A stretch of 64,000 bases of DNA. Origin: Cryptomeria japonica. Its lineage: Eukaryota > Streptophyta > Pinopsida > Cupressales > Cupressaceae. Below are positions 1 to 12,707 of this stretch, one piece after another. The notes beneath the pieces were generated by a model that worked only from the letters and a program-made list of their open reading frames with translations, had not been told where the DNA came from and did not search any database. The position numbers and the translations under genes are program-made. Numbering within the stretch: the stretch's first letter is position 1; each line of letters opens with the position of its first letter. The stretch spans positions 447,064,538 through 447,128,537 of the forward strand of contig NC_081413.1 of assembly GCF_030272615.1 (NCBI RefSeq), given 5' to 3'.

Positions 1-1941
1 AAACACATGCAGCCACTAATTTTCAGAACCACATACTTCTCCAATCACTTAACTGAAATTTATTTCAGAACATGAAGTATGTAAACTGCAAATTTCTTTT
101 CCTTTCTATGGTGACTGTTTCACCTTATAAGGATCATATAATTTCATGAATACCTTGAGGTATACCTGGAGAAAAATTGTTGCTGCTATTCACTTCACTT
201 TTGACTGAAAATTTGAAGAACTCCTCCAAATCTCAGGTTCATTCTTATAGAGTCACCTCCCTAAAGAGGAATAAAATTTAAACCACTGATCTACACTCTA
301 AAACACTTTCAAATTTTCTGGGTCATACAACATACAACAGAGTCACATAATATTTTCAAATTTGAAGGCAACAAGACTTTCTAGGGTATACACTTTTAAA
401 TCTAAAAATAACTTTTAGATTTGTAAACTTCTAACACTCTTCCCCCAATGAATTTTGGCCAGGCTCATGGATTTGACTGCAATCAACAAGGTGAATACAA
501 CTTTTCTCAACCTTACTAAAAAATGTAATTACAAAACACTGTTAGTCCCCACTAGTGTCACCATTTTTGTTGTTCACCAAAACTGGTTAACCCAAGTACA
601 CCTGCAATCTTTCTATGAAATGGCCAATTTCAGTCAATGGAATACTTCAGGACTTGGACAACATAATATAGGACCCTAATTGATCCTTCTACACTTCAGG
701 TTCTACTAGACCTAGGGGGGGACACCCTTTAATGCATTAAATACAACAAGTTACAGGCATATGACTGCATCAACAATAAGCAAATAGATCATTCCACAAC
801 CTCAACAGGTTAGGAAAAAAACACTATAGATTGGCTAGATCTGTATAAACAATAGATGAAACAAAGCTTGGAATGAATAGAACACAACCCCTATACATAA
901 GGGGAAATAGATTTTCTTTAAATTTGTATGAATCTGAAAGTATCCCCAAATCCTTTAAAGACTAGTCCTTGTTCATTGGGCATGGAGTCACACACAGAAC
1001 TACAAATGCAAATCATAGCTACAAATTCATTTTCCTTACAAAATATTCCTGCATCAATACCTTATACCAATGCATTACTTGATTCATTCACAAAATTATC
1101 AGATCTTTGATACATATCCCATTATTTATGATTGATTACAATATTTTAAACCTTCACAGAAGGATACCTACAAATAGTCACAACAATCTCCTAGAGATGA
1201 CAAATTCTAGCCTCCTTGAGGATTCAATTTGTAACAATGAAATACATACCTAGAGACAATCTTGTGTTAAATTTACTCATGCCTAACATTAGTAAAACTT
1301 GTAACTAGAAAACAATCTGTAATACTAAAATGTAGCTCTATACCTTGAAAAAACCCATAGAATTTTACAAGCTTTGGAAAAGATATTTAGAATTGGAAAC
1401 CATGAAACTCTGGAGCTTTTCTCCAAAATTATGGAACCATTACAATTGAGAAGAAATGGGAATATGAAGGAGAGGGAAAAGACAAAAATGTATAACCACA
1501 TGCCAAGTGTCCTCTTTCCTTAACTAAATTTTATTTCCTTTCTCCCTCCTGTGAAAACATCTCTCAAAAAATCTGAGATCTGTTGAAACAAACTAAATGG
1601 CTAGATTTCTCATCCTGAGAGCTTTCCGATGATATATAATACTTTCTATTTCGGGCAAAAAACAACCCCTGAGCAAATTAATCTTTTATGCAGGCCACTA
1701 TGATTTGAATTTTTCATTTTTCCATAGTCTGAACTATGCATTTAAATTTGATTTTTCACTTGATTTTTCATCTAACGCCCTACCATGTGGCAGCTTGGGA
1801 TTCTTTAGGAGGGTCCACTGTTTGCCACCTGGGATGATACCTCATCTATCCGCCACTTGTCGGCAATGTCATCGCCACCTCAATGGGACCCATCATCTCA
1901 CTTGCCAACCGGACCTGCCACCTCATCTTTCACTGTTTCAT
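1..1941. other. Non-coding DNA, nothing recognised
   Basis: AT-rich sequence with only short random open frames (the longest about 80 codons). None shows a domain, composition bias or start context that supports a gene. I see no LTR ends, primer sites or RNA genes. It may be old, decayed repeat DNA. Confidence 0.5.
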
Positions 1942-2229
1942 GAAGGGTAACTGGTGTGCAACTTTGCTTCGTGAAACAATGCGCATCATCGATCACCATT
2001 GAACTTGCATGCTTTTTAACTTTTCATTGTTTTGCAAAGGTTAAATGACATGCATCTTTGCTTTGTGAAACAACGCTAGCCATAGATCACCATGGAACTT
2101 GCTCACTCATTAATCTTTTCACCATTTTGTGAAGGGTAACTGGTGTGCATCTATGCTTCTCAAAATAGTGCTAGTCATTGATCATCTCTGAACTTGATTG
2201 CTCACTTGTTAATCCATTGTTTCTCTGCA
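1942..2229. repeat. Tandem repeat, about 95 bp x 3
   Basis: Three imperfect direct copies begin near 1942, 2036 and 2131. Each runs through GAAGGGTAACTGGTGTGCA, a CTTTGCTT..TGAAACAA block, GATCACC.TTGAACTTG and a CTTTTCAxxxTTTTG tail. The spacing of 94-95 bp is regular. No coding frame runs through them. Confidence 0.75.
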
Positions 2230-2619
2230 AAATCTACCTACCTCGATAATCGTGCATACGTGGGGTCCACCTGGTCACCAGCTAGCCTTTTCGCCTTAGG
2301 AGTCACACGCGCGCATGGGGTCTGCTGGGTGCCCAGCCGACACCTTGCGTTAAAAGCCTTCAAGGCTTTGACACTATAGAAGTGTGTAGCCTTACATTTA
2401 AATATTGAAATTTCCCTCCACCCAACCAATGTGGGATATATGCATTATGCCATTTCACTAGTTTGTTCACTCACTTGGAAGTCTGGAAGTCTTAATGGCA
2501 TTTTCACTTTTCATAGCTCACGGCAGGGAGGGCTGGGGAAAGTCGTCGAGCTCTAGGCTTTGATCTACCATTGTATTTTTCTTGGAAATTTCTAAGCCTC
2601 TCCAAACACCACACACTAC
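2230..2619. other. Non-coding DNA, nothing recognised
   Basis: Unique-looking sequence with a locally GC-richer patch near 2260-2345. No supported gene or element end. Confidence 0.4.
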
Positions 2620-3513
2620 CGGCAATGCATTTGCCTGGGGTTTCAAAGACCACTCGATTTACAAATGAAGATATTTATCATTACCTTTTCTCATAGGCCC
2701 ACACAAAAGATTTGACATTTACATCTGCCAATGAATTTTTTTGAAGACTTTTAAATGCCCCTTCACCACTGTGGAGGAGGAATTTCTTTGGCATTTGCCT
2801 ACAAATTGCATTTGCTTTGAAATTTTTTAACACCTTTCACCAATTTCTACGCAGGGGAGGATATGCTAGTGAATCTGCTAAAATACATTTGCTTGAGAGT
2901 TTCAACTTAAACCTTCCCCATTCTAGCGAAGAGGGAGCTGGCACATGCCAATTGCATTAGCTGAAATTTATTTAATCCCCTATTAAAACACCATGAACAA
3001 CAAGGAGGGCACTTCCATGGGGTACGTGGTATTGATTTTACACCTTCCAATTGCATTTACTAGAAGTTTTTTGATTTTATGCCACTTCAATTTATTGGCA
3101 CATGAAGGGAGGATGGCTGGTAGAGGGTATGGACTTTGGCTTCACCTTATAGATTTCATTTGCTGAAAATTCAATGCCCCTTCACTTGCTTGAAAGTTTC
3201 AATGCACCCCCCAGCCACTACAGAGGAGATTGGATGGTTTGTAGCTGCCAAAATGCATTTGCTTAATGGTAGTTGCTGAAACTCTTAAAATCTTTACAAT
3301 TGCCTCCATCTGCCATTTACAATTGCCTTGAAGTTTTATGAAATTTTATTTCACTATGTAGAGGGATTTAGCAATACACCTATCAATTTGCATTTGAATG
3401 AAAACTTCAATAACCTTTTTAAGCCTTCCAACATCACGCAGAAGAGGAGAGGACCAATTTAAACCTGCCAATGACATTTGCTGGAAGTTATTAAACTTTA
3501 AATTGACTTTACA
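2620..3513. repeat. Old degenerate tandem array, left half
   Basis: A core resembling TTGCATTTGCTTGAAAGTTT, followed by CACCTTTCACCACT and GAGGAGG-like words, recurs about every 80-100 bp (near 2627, 2809, 2877, 2953, 3050, 3147, 3253, 3390, 3472). Copies are heavily diverged. The same array resumes at 7578, on the far side of the inserted LTR-like element. Confidence 0.65.
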
Positions 3514-6500
3514 TGTAGTGTCCACCCTTGACTTGACTTGTTTTGATTAGAGTTGACTTTCATTCCATGTGTGATACACTTATCTCGACTATTTATGATG
3601 ATTTGGATGATGATTATTCATGTGATTTGATGGATACTATATGCTTACTATGTGATAGATTATTGAAAGATTATATTGATCATGGATTTGATTTTGATTA
3701 TGATTTACTAACCCAATTTCATGATTATATTTGATGAGATGCTTATGAGATGTGTTTGACTATTATTTGAATTTCTTCGTGGAGAATCAATTTCACATCA
3801 CTCATTACGAGCAGGATGTGCCATTGTATAATTCTACCACTTTTCTGTTATATATATACATGTATCATTGTTGGTGGTTGCAGGACTTGCAGGTACTGGA
3901 CATTCATTCCTCATGGAATTCACAGGTGCGAGCTCCCCTGGCTTCACAGGTACGAGCATGTCCTTATCCCAATGGTAATATGTGGTTTCGGAGTTGACAT
4001 GGGTTCCCTTCACATACTATAGGTTTAAGTTATCACTAGGCGCAATTGGTAATGTCAGTTTTCAGCTTGGCTCTTTCAATTTTGGGAGTATGTTAGTATT
4101 GATTGACTCTTTTGGTATGAGGGTTATTTATGTTGTGGTTGATTTTATTGTCACTTGGTTATTTATGCGGCGCTCGATTATTAGTATTATTTATTTTTAA
4201 TTATTTGATTTAAGCTATTTGAGCTTTTGATTATTTGATTTATAATTTTTAGAATTATAGTATTTAATTAATTAATAATTTTGTAAAAGATTATTTAATT
4301 AATTATTGATTATTGATTATAGTCTAAATATTAATTAATATTTAATATTGGAAGTAATAAATTATTTAATGGTTAATTTATTTAATTATTTGATATTTAT
4401 ATTTATTTGATAATTAACATTTATTGATTTTATGATCATTTTAATATTTGATAAGCTTTATTGTTGCTTTTTATTTTTTTTTCATTCTCGTGAGGTTTTT
4501 CAGTTGGGTTGGTTATTCTCTAGGAATTTCTCTAGCATTTTCTTCCTTGGTTTTGGGGGATTTCTTCATTCTGGGGTTTTGGCTGGAGTTTGGTTGGATT
4601 TCAGGTTTGGCTTGTTGGAACTCTCCTTCAACTACAAACCAACACATAGGTTGTAGGTTGGAGGCCTCTCCATTGGTTTCTTGTTTTGCTTTCAAAGTTT
4701 TGAAAACTTGTATGCTTCGTGTTTGATTTGGTTTTAAAAAAGAAGAAGATTGGTTTATGAATTCTCTTTAGTCTTCCTAGATTTGGAATTTGTAGCCATG
4801 GGATTTTAGATTCTTTCCTTGTTTTATAGTTCTATAAATAATGCTTTTTGTGCATTGTCATGAATGTTCGACATGAGGAATATCTTGCAGATTTTGTATA
4901 TGTCTTGTATGAATTATTTTATAGATTTCTATTTCAATCATCCTCTTGTGTATGGATGTTATTTGTTATGTGTAATGTCTCTTTTAAATGTATCTGAGTT
5001 ATATACTATGCTTTCTATGTTTTAGATTCAAGGTTGTTGAGTAATGCCTCTATTTTTGACAGTTCTGGAGATGTTCTTCCTCCAAAAGTTTGCATTATGT
5101 TTTCAATTGGAGTTCCTTGGGTGAATATTATTATTATTTTTTGTTCACATATTCTTATATCTCATTTTGTGTCGATTCCAATGAGTATAAGTACACCATA
5201 TTTGGCTGATTATATTTTGAGCAGTTTTGATTCCGCACTTAAGCAGTTTTTTGCCAAAATTTACACATTTTTTTTCTATGCGCTAAAGGAATGACTATAT
5301 GTGCTAATATAATCACCCTACATGCTAAGAGATCACCCAGATGTGCTAAGCTTTCAGTCAGATGCACTAAGCTTTCAGTCGTATGTGCCATTATGTGTAT
5401 TTTTAGGGTTTTTCCTAGTTTGAAGTCTGTTTGATGTCAGTTGGATTTGGGTTTGTACTAGAGGCTTTTTGAGGGTATTTATGATGTTGTCTAATGGTGA
5501 TTTATGATTGGTAATGTCTTCATATGATTTATTTTTGAGTTTTGTATGAATTTTACTCCATTTGAGTTGTTTGTGCTTCCTCTCTTGTTGATGCGCCAAG
5601 AGAGAGATTGAGATTCTTGTGATTATGCACCAGCAAGTGGACAGGCCTTGCTGAGATTATTTGATGATTCATTTCAGATTTGATGGAATTTCTTATGGCC
5701 TTGATATGTTGATTTGGCCAAGAGGCTCTTTGATTTTTGGTTCTCATGATGTTACCTTTCACATGTTTCATGATTATGAATGAGATTGTTGGTTGCATGT
5801 GGATTGTTTGTGATTTCAAATTTATGTATGTTCTCAGATTTGATTATGATTGTAGAGCCTCTTATGTTGTCATGTTTGAGACCATTTTAAGGGGGAGTGG
5901 GCTTCCTTGTGATGACTGGGGTCACGAGAGATAGGCTTGCATGAGGTTCCTTGTAAGGATGCATGAAGTCTAGACCACCAGGGCACATTGGAGTTTTCCG
6001 TGATTTGTAAATAAGTGATAACCTAATAATTGATGGGTTGGGTAGTTAGATTAATTAATAAGATGATAAATTGATTTTTTCCTCATGAATTAGTCCTAGG
6101 GAGGATGTTTTAGGATAAGCATGAGAAGGCCGTGAAGATGGTAAGCTAATCTCCCTTAGTCTCTCATAGGTTGAGATGGCTCCACATGTACATTAGGCTA
6201 GTGCCTTGTGATATTATGTTATTGTGCTATGAGGATGGCATGTGATGACAGTCCACTCCTACATGTGTTTCCCCTTTGTGATTTATGATTATGCTTATTG
6301 GATGCATTTATATTTTGATGAGTTTTATGCCTCTAGGAGTTCATTCTTGTTGTATTGTGTAAGTTCTTACTTGAGAGTCCTTATGTGGTTAGTCTCCTTG
6401 GTTATAGGTGCCAGCTTAGGTTTAGAGTATGTGTTGGGACCTTGTGTCATCTCCTAGCATGGGAGGTGGTTCCTCTGGTTCCACATGGTCGAGTGGTTGG

Positions 6501-7572
6501 TTCTTTTTACCATTGGGTTTTTCCCCTTGTTGGTGTTCTTCGTGCGTGGATGTGGATTCTCTTTCTTGATGGGTTATGGATGTACCTTGTAGAAAATTTA
6601 TGTAATGAATATGATGGAATACATGTATGTAGTATATTGTATGTGGTAGATGGAATCATGTAAAAGGAAGAGCTATGTTCATGATGCATTGTTATGTAAA
6701 TGTATTTGTAAGTAGTTCATAATTGGTAGTTAGGGCATGCCATGATTTGTAAATGTGGCAATTAGATGTATGGATATGTTCTTGTTAAATGAAGGGAATC
6801 ATTTCATGTACCCAAATTTGGTAATGGAGTTTCAATTGAAATAGATGTGATTTATAATATGATCTGCTTGTATTGGTTAGAAAGGAATTCTATGGTTATT
6901 TCTTTAGATTGTGATTTAATATGTGAAAGAACCTTGAGAAATGGAATAATATTAAATATCAATATTGAGGATGTTAGATAATATGGATTAGGTTTAGATA
7001 ATTATGTCTCTATGTGTATGCTTGGAAAATGTTAGGATTCTTGTGTTATGTATTGGGGGTTATTGTCAAATTGGGAGAGTGGTTGCATGTGTAGTTGGAT
7101 TAGGAAAGGAAACTATTGCTATTGGATTTGTGGATATGCTTTTGGTGCTATGTTAAAACTATGATGTTTTGAAGGAATATAATATGCTAGTAGAATGGTA
7201 TAATGGTATGCATTTCATAATGGATAGATAAGCCAGTGGGTTGCATATCTCATGATTAGGAAATTAAATATGATGCATTAATTCAAGATGGAATATGTTT
7301 ATCATGTGAGTAGGTTGTCATTATGGAAGTTAAATGAGTAATGACGTTGAAGTACCCTAGGGAAAGGTTAATGATGCTATGTTATTTCCGCTTGTGTAAA
7401 TTAGTGAAATGTGAGATGATGTTTGTTCCTAATGTTTAAAGGGTTAATGAATGTAGTTATATGGAGATTTTATGTATTACATTATTTGTTATTAAAAGTT
7501 AATTAAAAAAAAAATTCTCAATTAGTATGATAGATGATTAGTTTTCTCTAGGGTATTTTGGTGGGCATTACA
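3514..7572. mobile_element. Probable solo LTR or LTR-like element, 4,059 bp
   Basis: The block starts TGTAGTGTCC and ends GGGCATTACA, so it has TG..CA ends with short inverted termini. It is flanked by the perfect 5 bp duplication TTACA (3509-3513 and 7573-7577). It splits an older tandem array. I find no gag, pol, primer site or internal second LTR, so a solo LTR is the simplest reading. The termini recall large gypsy LTRs of the Tekay/Del type, but that family call is an inference. It contains an AT-rich tract (about 4195-4425) and a small GCGCTA-type array (5277-5391). Confidence 0.7.
5277..5391 (+). repeat. Short GCGCTA-type motif array
   Basis: About six copies of ATGCGCTAA-like words (ATGTGCTAA, ATGCTAAG, ATGCACTAAG) are spaced roughly 20 bp apart. 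The first two copies and their spacer closely match the start of the array at 39170-39210 inside element E. Confidence 0.7.
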
Positions 7573-7577
7573 TTACA

Positions 7578-7830
7578 CCTGCAAATGCATTTATTTGAAG
7601 TTTCTAATGCACAACCTTTTCAACGCTGCCCCAAGGAGGAAAATGCTTTGAAAACTGACCAATTTCTATTTACTTGAAAGTTATATTGCTTTTATGTTCC
7701 ATGGTGCACCACAGGAGGAAGACTGGCAATCTACATCTGCCAGTTTGCATTTGTTTGAAACTCATTTTTTTTTTGTAGCCGCAGTCAATATGGAAAGTTG
7801 CATTGCCGGTATCTACTTCAATTAGTTATT
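7578..7830. repeat. Old degenerate tandem array, right half
   Basis: Resumes the array at 2620-3513: TGCATTTATTTGAAG, CTATTTACTTGAAAG and TTGCATTTGTTTGAAAC cores at about 80 bp spacing, with intervening AGGAGGAA words. Confidence 0.6.
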
Positions 7831-9040
7831 GACCTTGAACTTGATATGTCTCCATCATTTCAACATCTTCTTAATACTTAAAATCATATAACATACGATT
7901 TAAAATAACAATTTAAACTTTGCCTGAAAAAATGCATGAAGTGGCAAGTCAGGTTGGGCCCCAATGTGGGTCTGGCTAAAAAAAAATTTTGTTTTCATTG
8001 AACTAACTATTTGAAATGCCTTAGGAACCTTAAACATCCCTCTATAATCGATCGACACCATTTTCTGACCATTAAACCGAGTTTTGCAACTTTTAGGTGC
8101 TTGCGCCACATTTTTTGCATTTAATCCCAAAGATGTAATTTTCAAACTGGCCAAAACACCTTTTTGGACTTCCCAAACTGACAGGCATGTACTTTGATAT
8201 ACAAACATTAACTCTTCCAAACGGTTTTTCAAGATGAATCCCGAGTGAAGGAATATTAATGCTCAAAGATGACTAACTGGCTCTGTCAGCACTATGAACG
8301 TGATATAACCAATGCGTAGGGAACTCAAAGTGCCTTTCTTAAAAATATCAAACGATCTCTATAGACCCTCAAATCTAAGGCATAGGTACCTTGAAGTACA
8401 TATCAAAACTTAGAATGCTCAATTCAACTAGGAAGCTGATAGGGTATAAATAGTGCGCTCATGAAAATAGCCACTTTAACTGATGTAGCAATGAAAATGC
8501 AAAAAACTTAATAAAATGGCTCAAGAGACCATCTTGGAAAGATGATTAAACGGATTCATAAAGACCTAAAACTTTGCATGGAGGCACAATTATATGCATA
8601 CAATTCAATGCATTTTGAATTTTAGCATAATGATCAACTGGTCAAAAGATATACGAGCTCGAAGTAGGCTATTTATTAAAATCTTCATTTGTACCTAACA
8701 TGCACTTTCAGCTCACCCCTTGAAATGGGTACTTGATAAATTGATCCAAACTGAATTCAGAAAGTTGTAACACACTACATAGGTCAAATGAAAGGTATAA
8801 AACAAGTTTCCAAAGCCTTACCCTTTGAAAATTAACTGCCTCCATTTTACCCTCTCTCTAACTAGGCCACCTGAATGAGATTAGGTGCCTTTCAAAAAAT
8901 GAAATAGAAGAATTTTGAAATGGCCCTCTCAAATCACTCAAATTTAATGAGTCCCAACACTCCTGAATATAGTTCTAAATATCAATATCTCTCCCTTTTC
9001 ATATTTATCCCCTTTTGACATTTATCATTTTCTTCCTTTA
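7831..9040. other. Non-coding DNA; missing 3' end of element A
   Basis: No gene is supported. Element A should have its 3' LTR here on the minus strand, but nothing resembling its other LTR (20907-21942) is present. A therefore appears to have lost its 3' LTR. Pyrimidine-rich words such as TATCTCTCCC near 8980-9060 look like the decayed 3' UTR of A. Confidence 0.5.
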
Positions 9041-9058
9041 TCTTTTTCACATCACTAT

Positions 9059-9071
9059 CTCTCCCCCTTTG
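9059..9071 (-). other. Purine-rich box in 3' UTR of element A
   Basis: On the minus strand it reads AAAGGGGGAGAGA, preceded by GGCATTGATGTC. The same arrangement occurs in element C near 23350. No LTR start follows directly, so it is an upstream purine box rather than the polypurine primer itself. Confidence 0.5.
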
Positions 9072-9229
9072 ACATCAATGCCATAAATATGACACAAATA
9101 TCAAATCAAAAACATAAGTCTTTGAATCTCAAAGTTGACTACTCCCCCTAAGCAGTAGAATCCCACATCAGTGCCAAAATAAATAGTATCTTCGATAATG
9201 CATTCTGGACTAATGCCAAACCGTATCAA

Positions 9230-11008
9230 TTAAGTCTCTACCAGAGGGTCAGAAACCCCCAATCTGTCTCTTAGGTACTCAAATGATTCCTTGGATAAAG
9301 GTTTAGTGAAAATATCTACAATCCATTCTTTAGTTTTCACATAAACCAGTCTAACTTCATTTTCTTCCACCTTCTCCTTCAAAAAGTTATACTTGATAGA
9401 TATGTGCTTTGTTTTAGAATGAAATACCAGATTCTTTGATATATCAATAGCAATAAAGTTATCACAGTGAATAACTACTGGTGCATCACAATCCACCTTT
9501 ATATTCTTCAACATTTGCTTCATCCATAAAACTTGTGTAGAGTTAGTAGCAACAACAACATACTCAGCTTCAACAATAGATAAAGAAGTACATGATTGTT
9601 TCTTGCTGATCCATGAAACCAACTTATTTCCAAGAAAGAAAGCTCCACCGGAAGTACTTTTCCGTTCATCAACATCTCGAGCCCAATCAACATCTATATA
9701 TGCACATAAAGTAAAGTTATCATCCTTAGGATACCATAAGCCATATTCTGATGTACCATGCAAGTATCTAAAAATCCTTTTTACTACCATCTCATGATTT
9801 TCTCTAGGATCACTCTGAAATCTTGAAACAATACAAACAACATTCATAATGTCAGGCCCAGTCTGAGTCAAATAAAGTAGACTTCCAATCATAGATTTGT
9901 ATCTTGTAGGATTTACTGGTGCAGAAATATCTTTTCTTGTCAATTTCTCACTTGTAACCATAGGTGTACTTACCGGTTTAGAATCTCCCATACCAAATTT
10001 CTTTAACAATTCCTTAGAATATTTAGTTTGATAGATAAAAATGCCTTTGTCAGTCTGAGTAATCTGCAAACCTAAGAAAAATTTCATCTCACCAATCATG
10101 GACATCTCAAATTCTTTCTCCATATTCTTAGAAAATTCTATGCACAATTTATCTTCACCTCCAAAAATAATGTCATCAACAAATACTTCAAAAATCAGTA
10201 TATTATCATCAGTGATTTTATAATATAAATTACTGTCAGCACTACCCTTAGTAAAACCAGGCTTCGAAAGATATTTATCCAACCTTGCATACCAAGCTCT
10301 AGGTCCTTGTTTCAATCCATATAAAGATTTCCTTAACCTACAAACCATATCTGTATCATCTAATAGTGAAAAACCAACAGGTTGGTCAATATAAACTTCC
10401 TCATCAAGATCCCCATTCAAGAATGCACATTTAACATCCATTTGATAAACCTTGTAGTTTTTATAAGCAACATAGGCAAGAAATAATCTTTCAGCTTCAA
10501 TCCTAGCTACCAGTGCAAAAGTCTCTCCATAATCAATTCCTTCCTTCTGAGAATATCCTTTACAAACCAATCTAGCCTTATTCCCTATAACTTGACCATC
10601 CTCATTCAATTTATTCGTTAAAACCCATTTAGTTCTAATAACATTTTTATTTTTAAGCTGGGGAACCAAAGTCCGTGTGTTATTTTTCTCAATCTGATCT
10701 AATTCTTCTTCCATAGCTTTTAACCAAAATTCATCTCTACATGCCTCAATTACTGATACTAGTTCAACTTGTGAAATTAAACATACCTCATTAGTTTCCA
10801 GTCTTCTTCTTCTCATCACTCCATTCCTCTTATCCCCAATGATTTGATCTTTAGAATGATTCAATCTCACATACCTAGGAGTCTTTTGACTCTCCGTTCC
10901 TCTTCCATGTTCTTTAGTTACTATAGAATTATCTGATGTTGCCAGAGTAACTGGTTCAACTCTTTGTTTTGGTAAAGATGCTACCAGTTCAGATATAATC
11001 ATTTCCAC
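9230..11008 (-). CDS. Copia reverse transcriptase-RNase H (element A)
   Basis: An open stretch of 592 codons with no stop. The RT half shows the copia hallmarks [25 protein letters not shown] (first catalytic Asp) and FVDDIIFGG (the YxDD box with Phe for Tyr). The C-terminal half is the copia RNase H, with a [17 protein letters not shown] block, EAEYV, IHCDN and [13 protein letters not shown], and ends at [17 protein letters not shown]. The open stretch starts in the integrase-RT linker, so its first Met is not a true start; upstream the polyprotein frame is broken. It would make cDNA from element RNA and degrade the template. It is strikingly intact for an element with two others nested in it. 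Confidence 0.92.
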   Translation of the reverse strand: MEMIISELVASLPKQRVEPVTLATSDNSIVTKEHGRGTESQKTPRYVRLNHSKDQIIGDKRNGVMRRRRLETNEVCLISQVELVSVIEACRDEFWLKAMEEELDQIEKNNTRTLVPQLKNKNVIRTKWVLTNKLNEDGQVIGNKARLVCKGYSQKEGIDYGETFALVARIEAERLFLAYVAYKNYKVYQMDVKCAFLNGDLDEEVYIDQPVGFSLLDDTDMVCRLRKSLYGLKQGPRAWYARLDKYLSKPGFTKGSADSNLYYKITDDNILIFEVFVDDIIFGGEDKLCIEFSKNMEKEFEMSMIGEMKFFLGLQITQTDKGIFIYQTKYSKELLKKFGMGDSKPVSTPMVTSEKLTRKDISAPVNPTRYKSMIGSLLYLTQTGPDIMNVVCIVSRFQSDPRENHEMVVKRIFRYLHGTSEYGLWYPKDDNFTLCAYIDVDWARDVDERKSTSGGAFFLGNKLVSWISKKQSCTSLSIVEAEYVVVATNSTQVLWMKQMLKNIKVDCDAPVVIHCDNFIAIDISKNLVFHSKTKHISIKYNFLKEKVEENEVRLVYVKTKEWIVDIFTKPLSKESFEYLRDRLGVSDPLVET

Positions 11009-12001
11009 TACCGATTCCTTCTCATAAACTCTGATTTGACTTTTATTCAGCTTGTCTACTTTGACATTAGCACTCTACACAATTCTTCGCAATCTCTTGT
11101 TAGAACATCTATATGCTTTTCTTTCATTAGAGTAACTAAGAAATATGCCTTCATCACTTCTAGGGTCAAATTTCCCAATAGTATCATCTCTTCTGATATA
11201 ACATTTACTACTAAAAACTCTAAAATACTTGACTGTAGGTGTATTGCCAAACCATAATTCATAAGGTGTCTTATCGATTTCTCATTTGATATGTACTTTG
11301 TTGAATATATAATCCATTGTACTCACTTCTTCTCTCCAGTAGATATGAGGTAGACTTTCTTCCATCATCATTGTTCTAGGAGCATCCAAGATAGTTCTCT
11401 TTTTCCTTTCCACAACTCCATTCTGCTGAGGTGTTTGGGGAGCAGAAAATTGTCTTCTTATACCATGCTTGTAACAAAAGTTATTAAATTCACCGGATGT
11501 GAATTCTCCACCATGATTAGGTCTCAAACATTTAATCTTCAATCCTGTCTCAATTTCCACTTTAGCCTTAAAGATTTTAAACTTTTCAAATGCTTTATAT
11601 TTTTCTCTCAAAAAACTAACCCACATCATTCTATAATAATCATCAATGATTAGCATGAAATATCTATCACCATGAATTTTTTTAACTCTATTAGGGCCAC
11701 ACAAATCTGTATGAATAAGATCAAGAACATCATTTGATTTATCTTGTATACTCCTAAAAGAGGTTCTGACCTTTTTACCCATTTGACATTCTTTACATAC
11801 CAGATTATAGGGCTTCATAACCTTAGGTATATCTCTAACAACCTTAGTTGAATTGATCTTCACAATGCAATCAAAATTTAGATGACACAGCCTTTTATGC
11901 CATAGCCAACTCTCATCAATCTGTGTAGTCAAACATGTCTTCTCACCAGAGTTCAAATGAAATATGTTACCTTTTGTTTGTGTATCGATTGCAATCTCCA
12001 A
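11009..12001 (-). pseudogene. Copia integrase (element A), broken
   Basis: Read on the minus strand. The HHCC zinc region is present (WLWHKRLCHLNF, then CKECQMGK), followed by DLIHTDLCGP and the catalytic core with DRYFMLIIDDY. The second catalytic position reads PNHGGEF where family members have Asp before the HGGEF/NGGEF motif, so this Asp is lost. The Glu motif QNGVVERKKRT is kept. An in-frame stop follows FNKVHIK near 11282, and the downstream part of the core (RRDDTIGKFDPRSDEGIFL-type) is broken before the RT frame. Integrase would insert the cDNA; this copy should be inactive. Confidence 0.88.
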
Positions 12002-12040
12002 GCCAGATCTATTAATGATTTTGCATTTTCCATCCTTGAA

Positions 12041-12707
12041 CTATAATTGAGATCCCTTATCTACCAATTGTCCTACACTCAAAAGATTATGCTTCAAACC
12101 TTCAACATAATAAATATTGTTAGTATCGTTCTTACCATCCAGTGAGATAGTTCCTTTTTCTTTGATCATACATGCCTTGTCATCTCCAAATCTAACTAGT
12201 CTGCCATCAAATTCTTGCAAAGACATAAAATTCCCTTTATCTTCAGTCATATGATGTGAGCAACCACTGTCAATTACCCATTCATCCTTGTCCTTAATTT
12301 TAGCAGCAAGTGCCTTCTCCTCAAGTACATTCTCTTCTAGTGCCGGATCATCTTCTTTGATAGCTAGGAACACCCATTCCTTCCCATTACCGGATCCACT
12401 AGTAGTGTCTTTTGTCGGTTCATCATCTGAATCAGTAATGCCTTCCTCATCCACTATGTAGCATGATTTGTCTCTGTAATTCTTGAGTCTATACTTGTTC
12501 TGATAACCAGGGTTAGGCTTAAATGATCTTTTAACTCTTTTTTAAAATCTTGAATTTCTTTTAGGATATTTACATGCAAAACGACCAATCTTATTGCATG
12601 TAAGACATTTAAAAGGTTCTTTTCCTTCATACTTACTTCCTACTGGTCCTTTTAGTACTCTTCTAGAAAATAGTGCATCAAGTTGCTCAAACTCATCATC
12701 TTCTCTC
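12041..12707 (-). pseudogene. Copia gag C-terminus and protease (element A)
   Basis: This is the downstream half of A's gag, cut at 12707 by copia B. It has a degenerate zinc knuckle (KCLTCNKIGRFACKYP: the His reads Arg and the last Cys reads Tyr), a short acidic stretch, then the aspartic protease signature WVIDSGCSHHMT and a GLKHNLLSVGQL block typical of copia protease ends. A stop and frame break lie near 12455-12545, and another stop at 12041. The frame joins the gag N-terminal half at 20095 exactly, with the CTCTC duplication accounting for the overlap. Confidence 0.85.
12703..12707. repeat. Target-site duplication of element B (left)
   Basis: CTCTC, matched by CTCTC at 20095-20099. Confidence 0.9.

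Noticed and set aside
5034-6663. Several plus- and minus-strand frames of 60-105 codons
   Set aside because: Short, of low complexity, without motifs, and lying in an LTR-like element; consistent with chance open frames.
7900-8232. Minus-strand 110-codon frame
   Set aside because: No recognisable domain, no neighbouring coding signal and an unremarkable length for AT-rich DNA.
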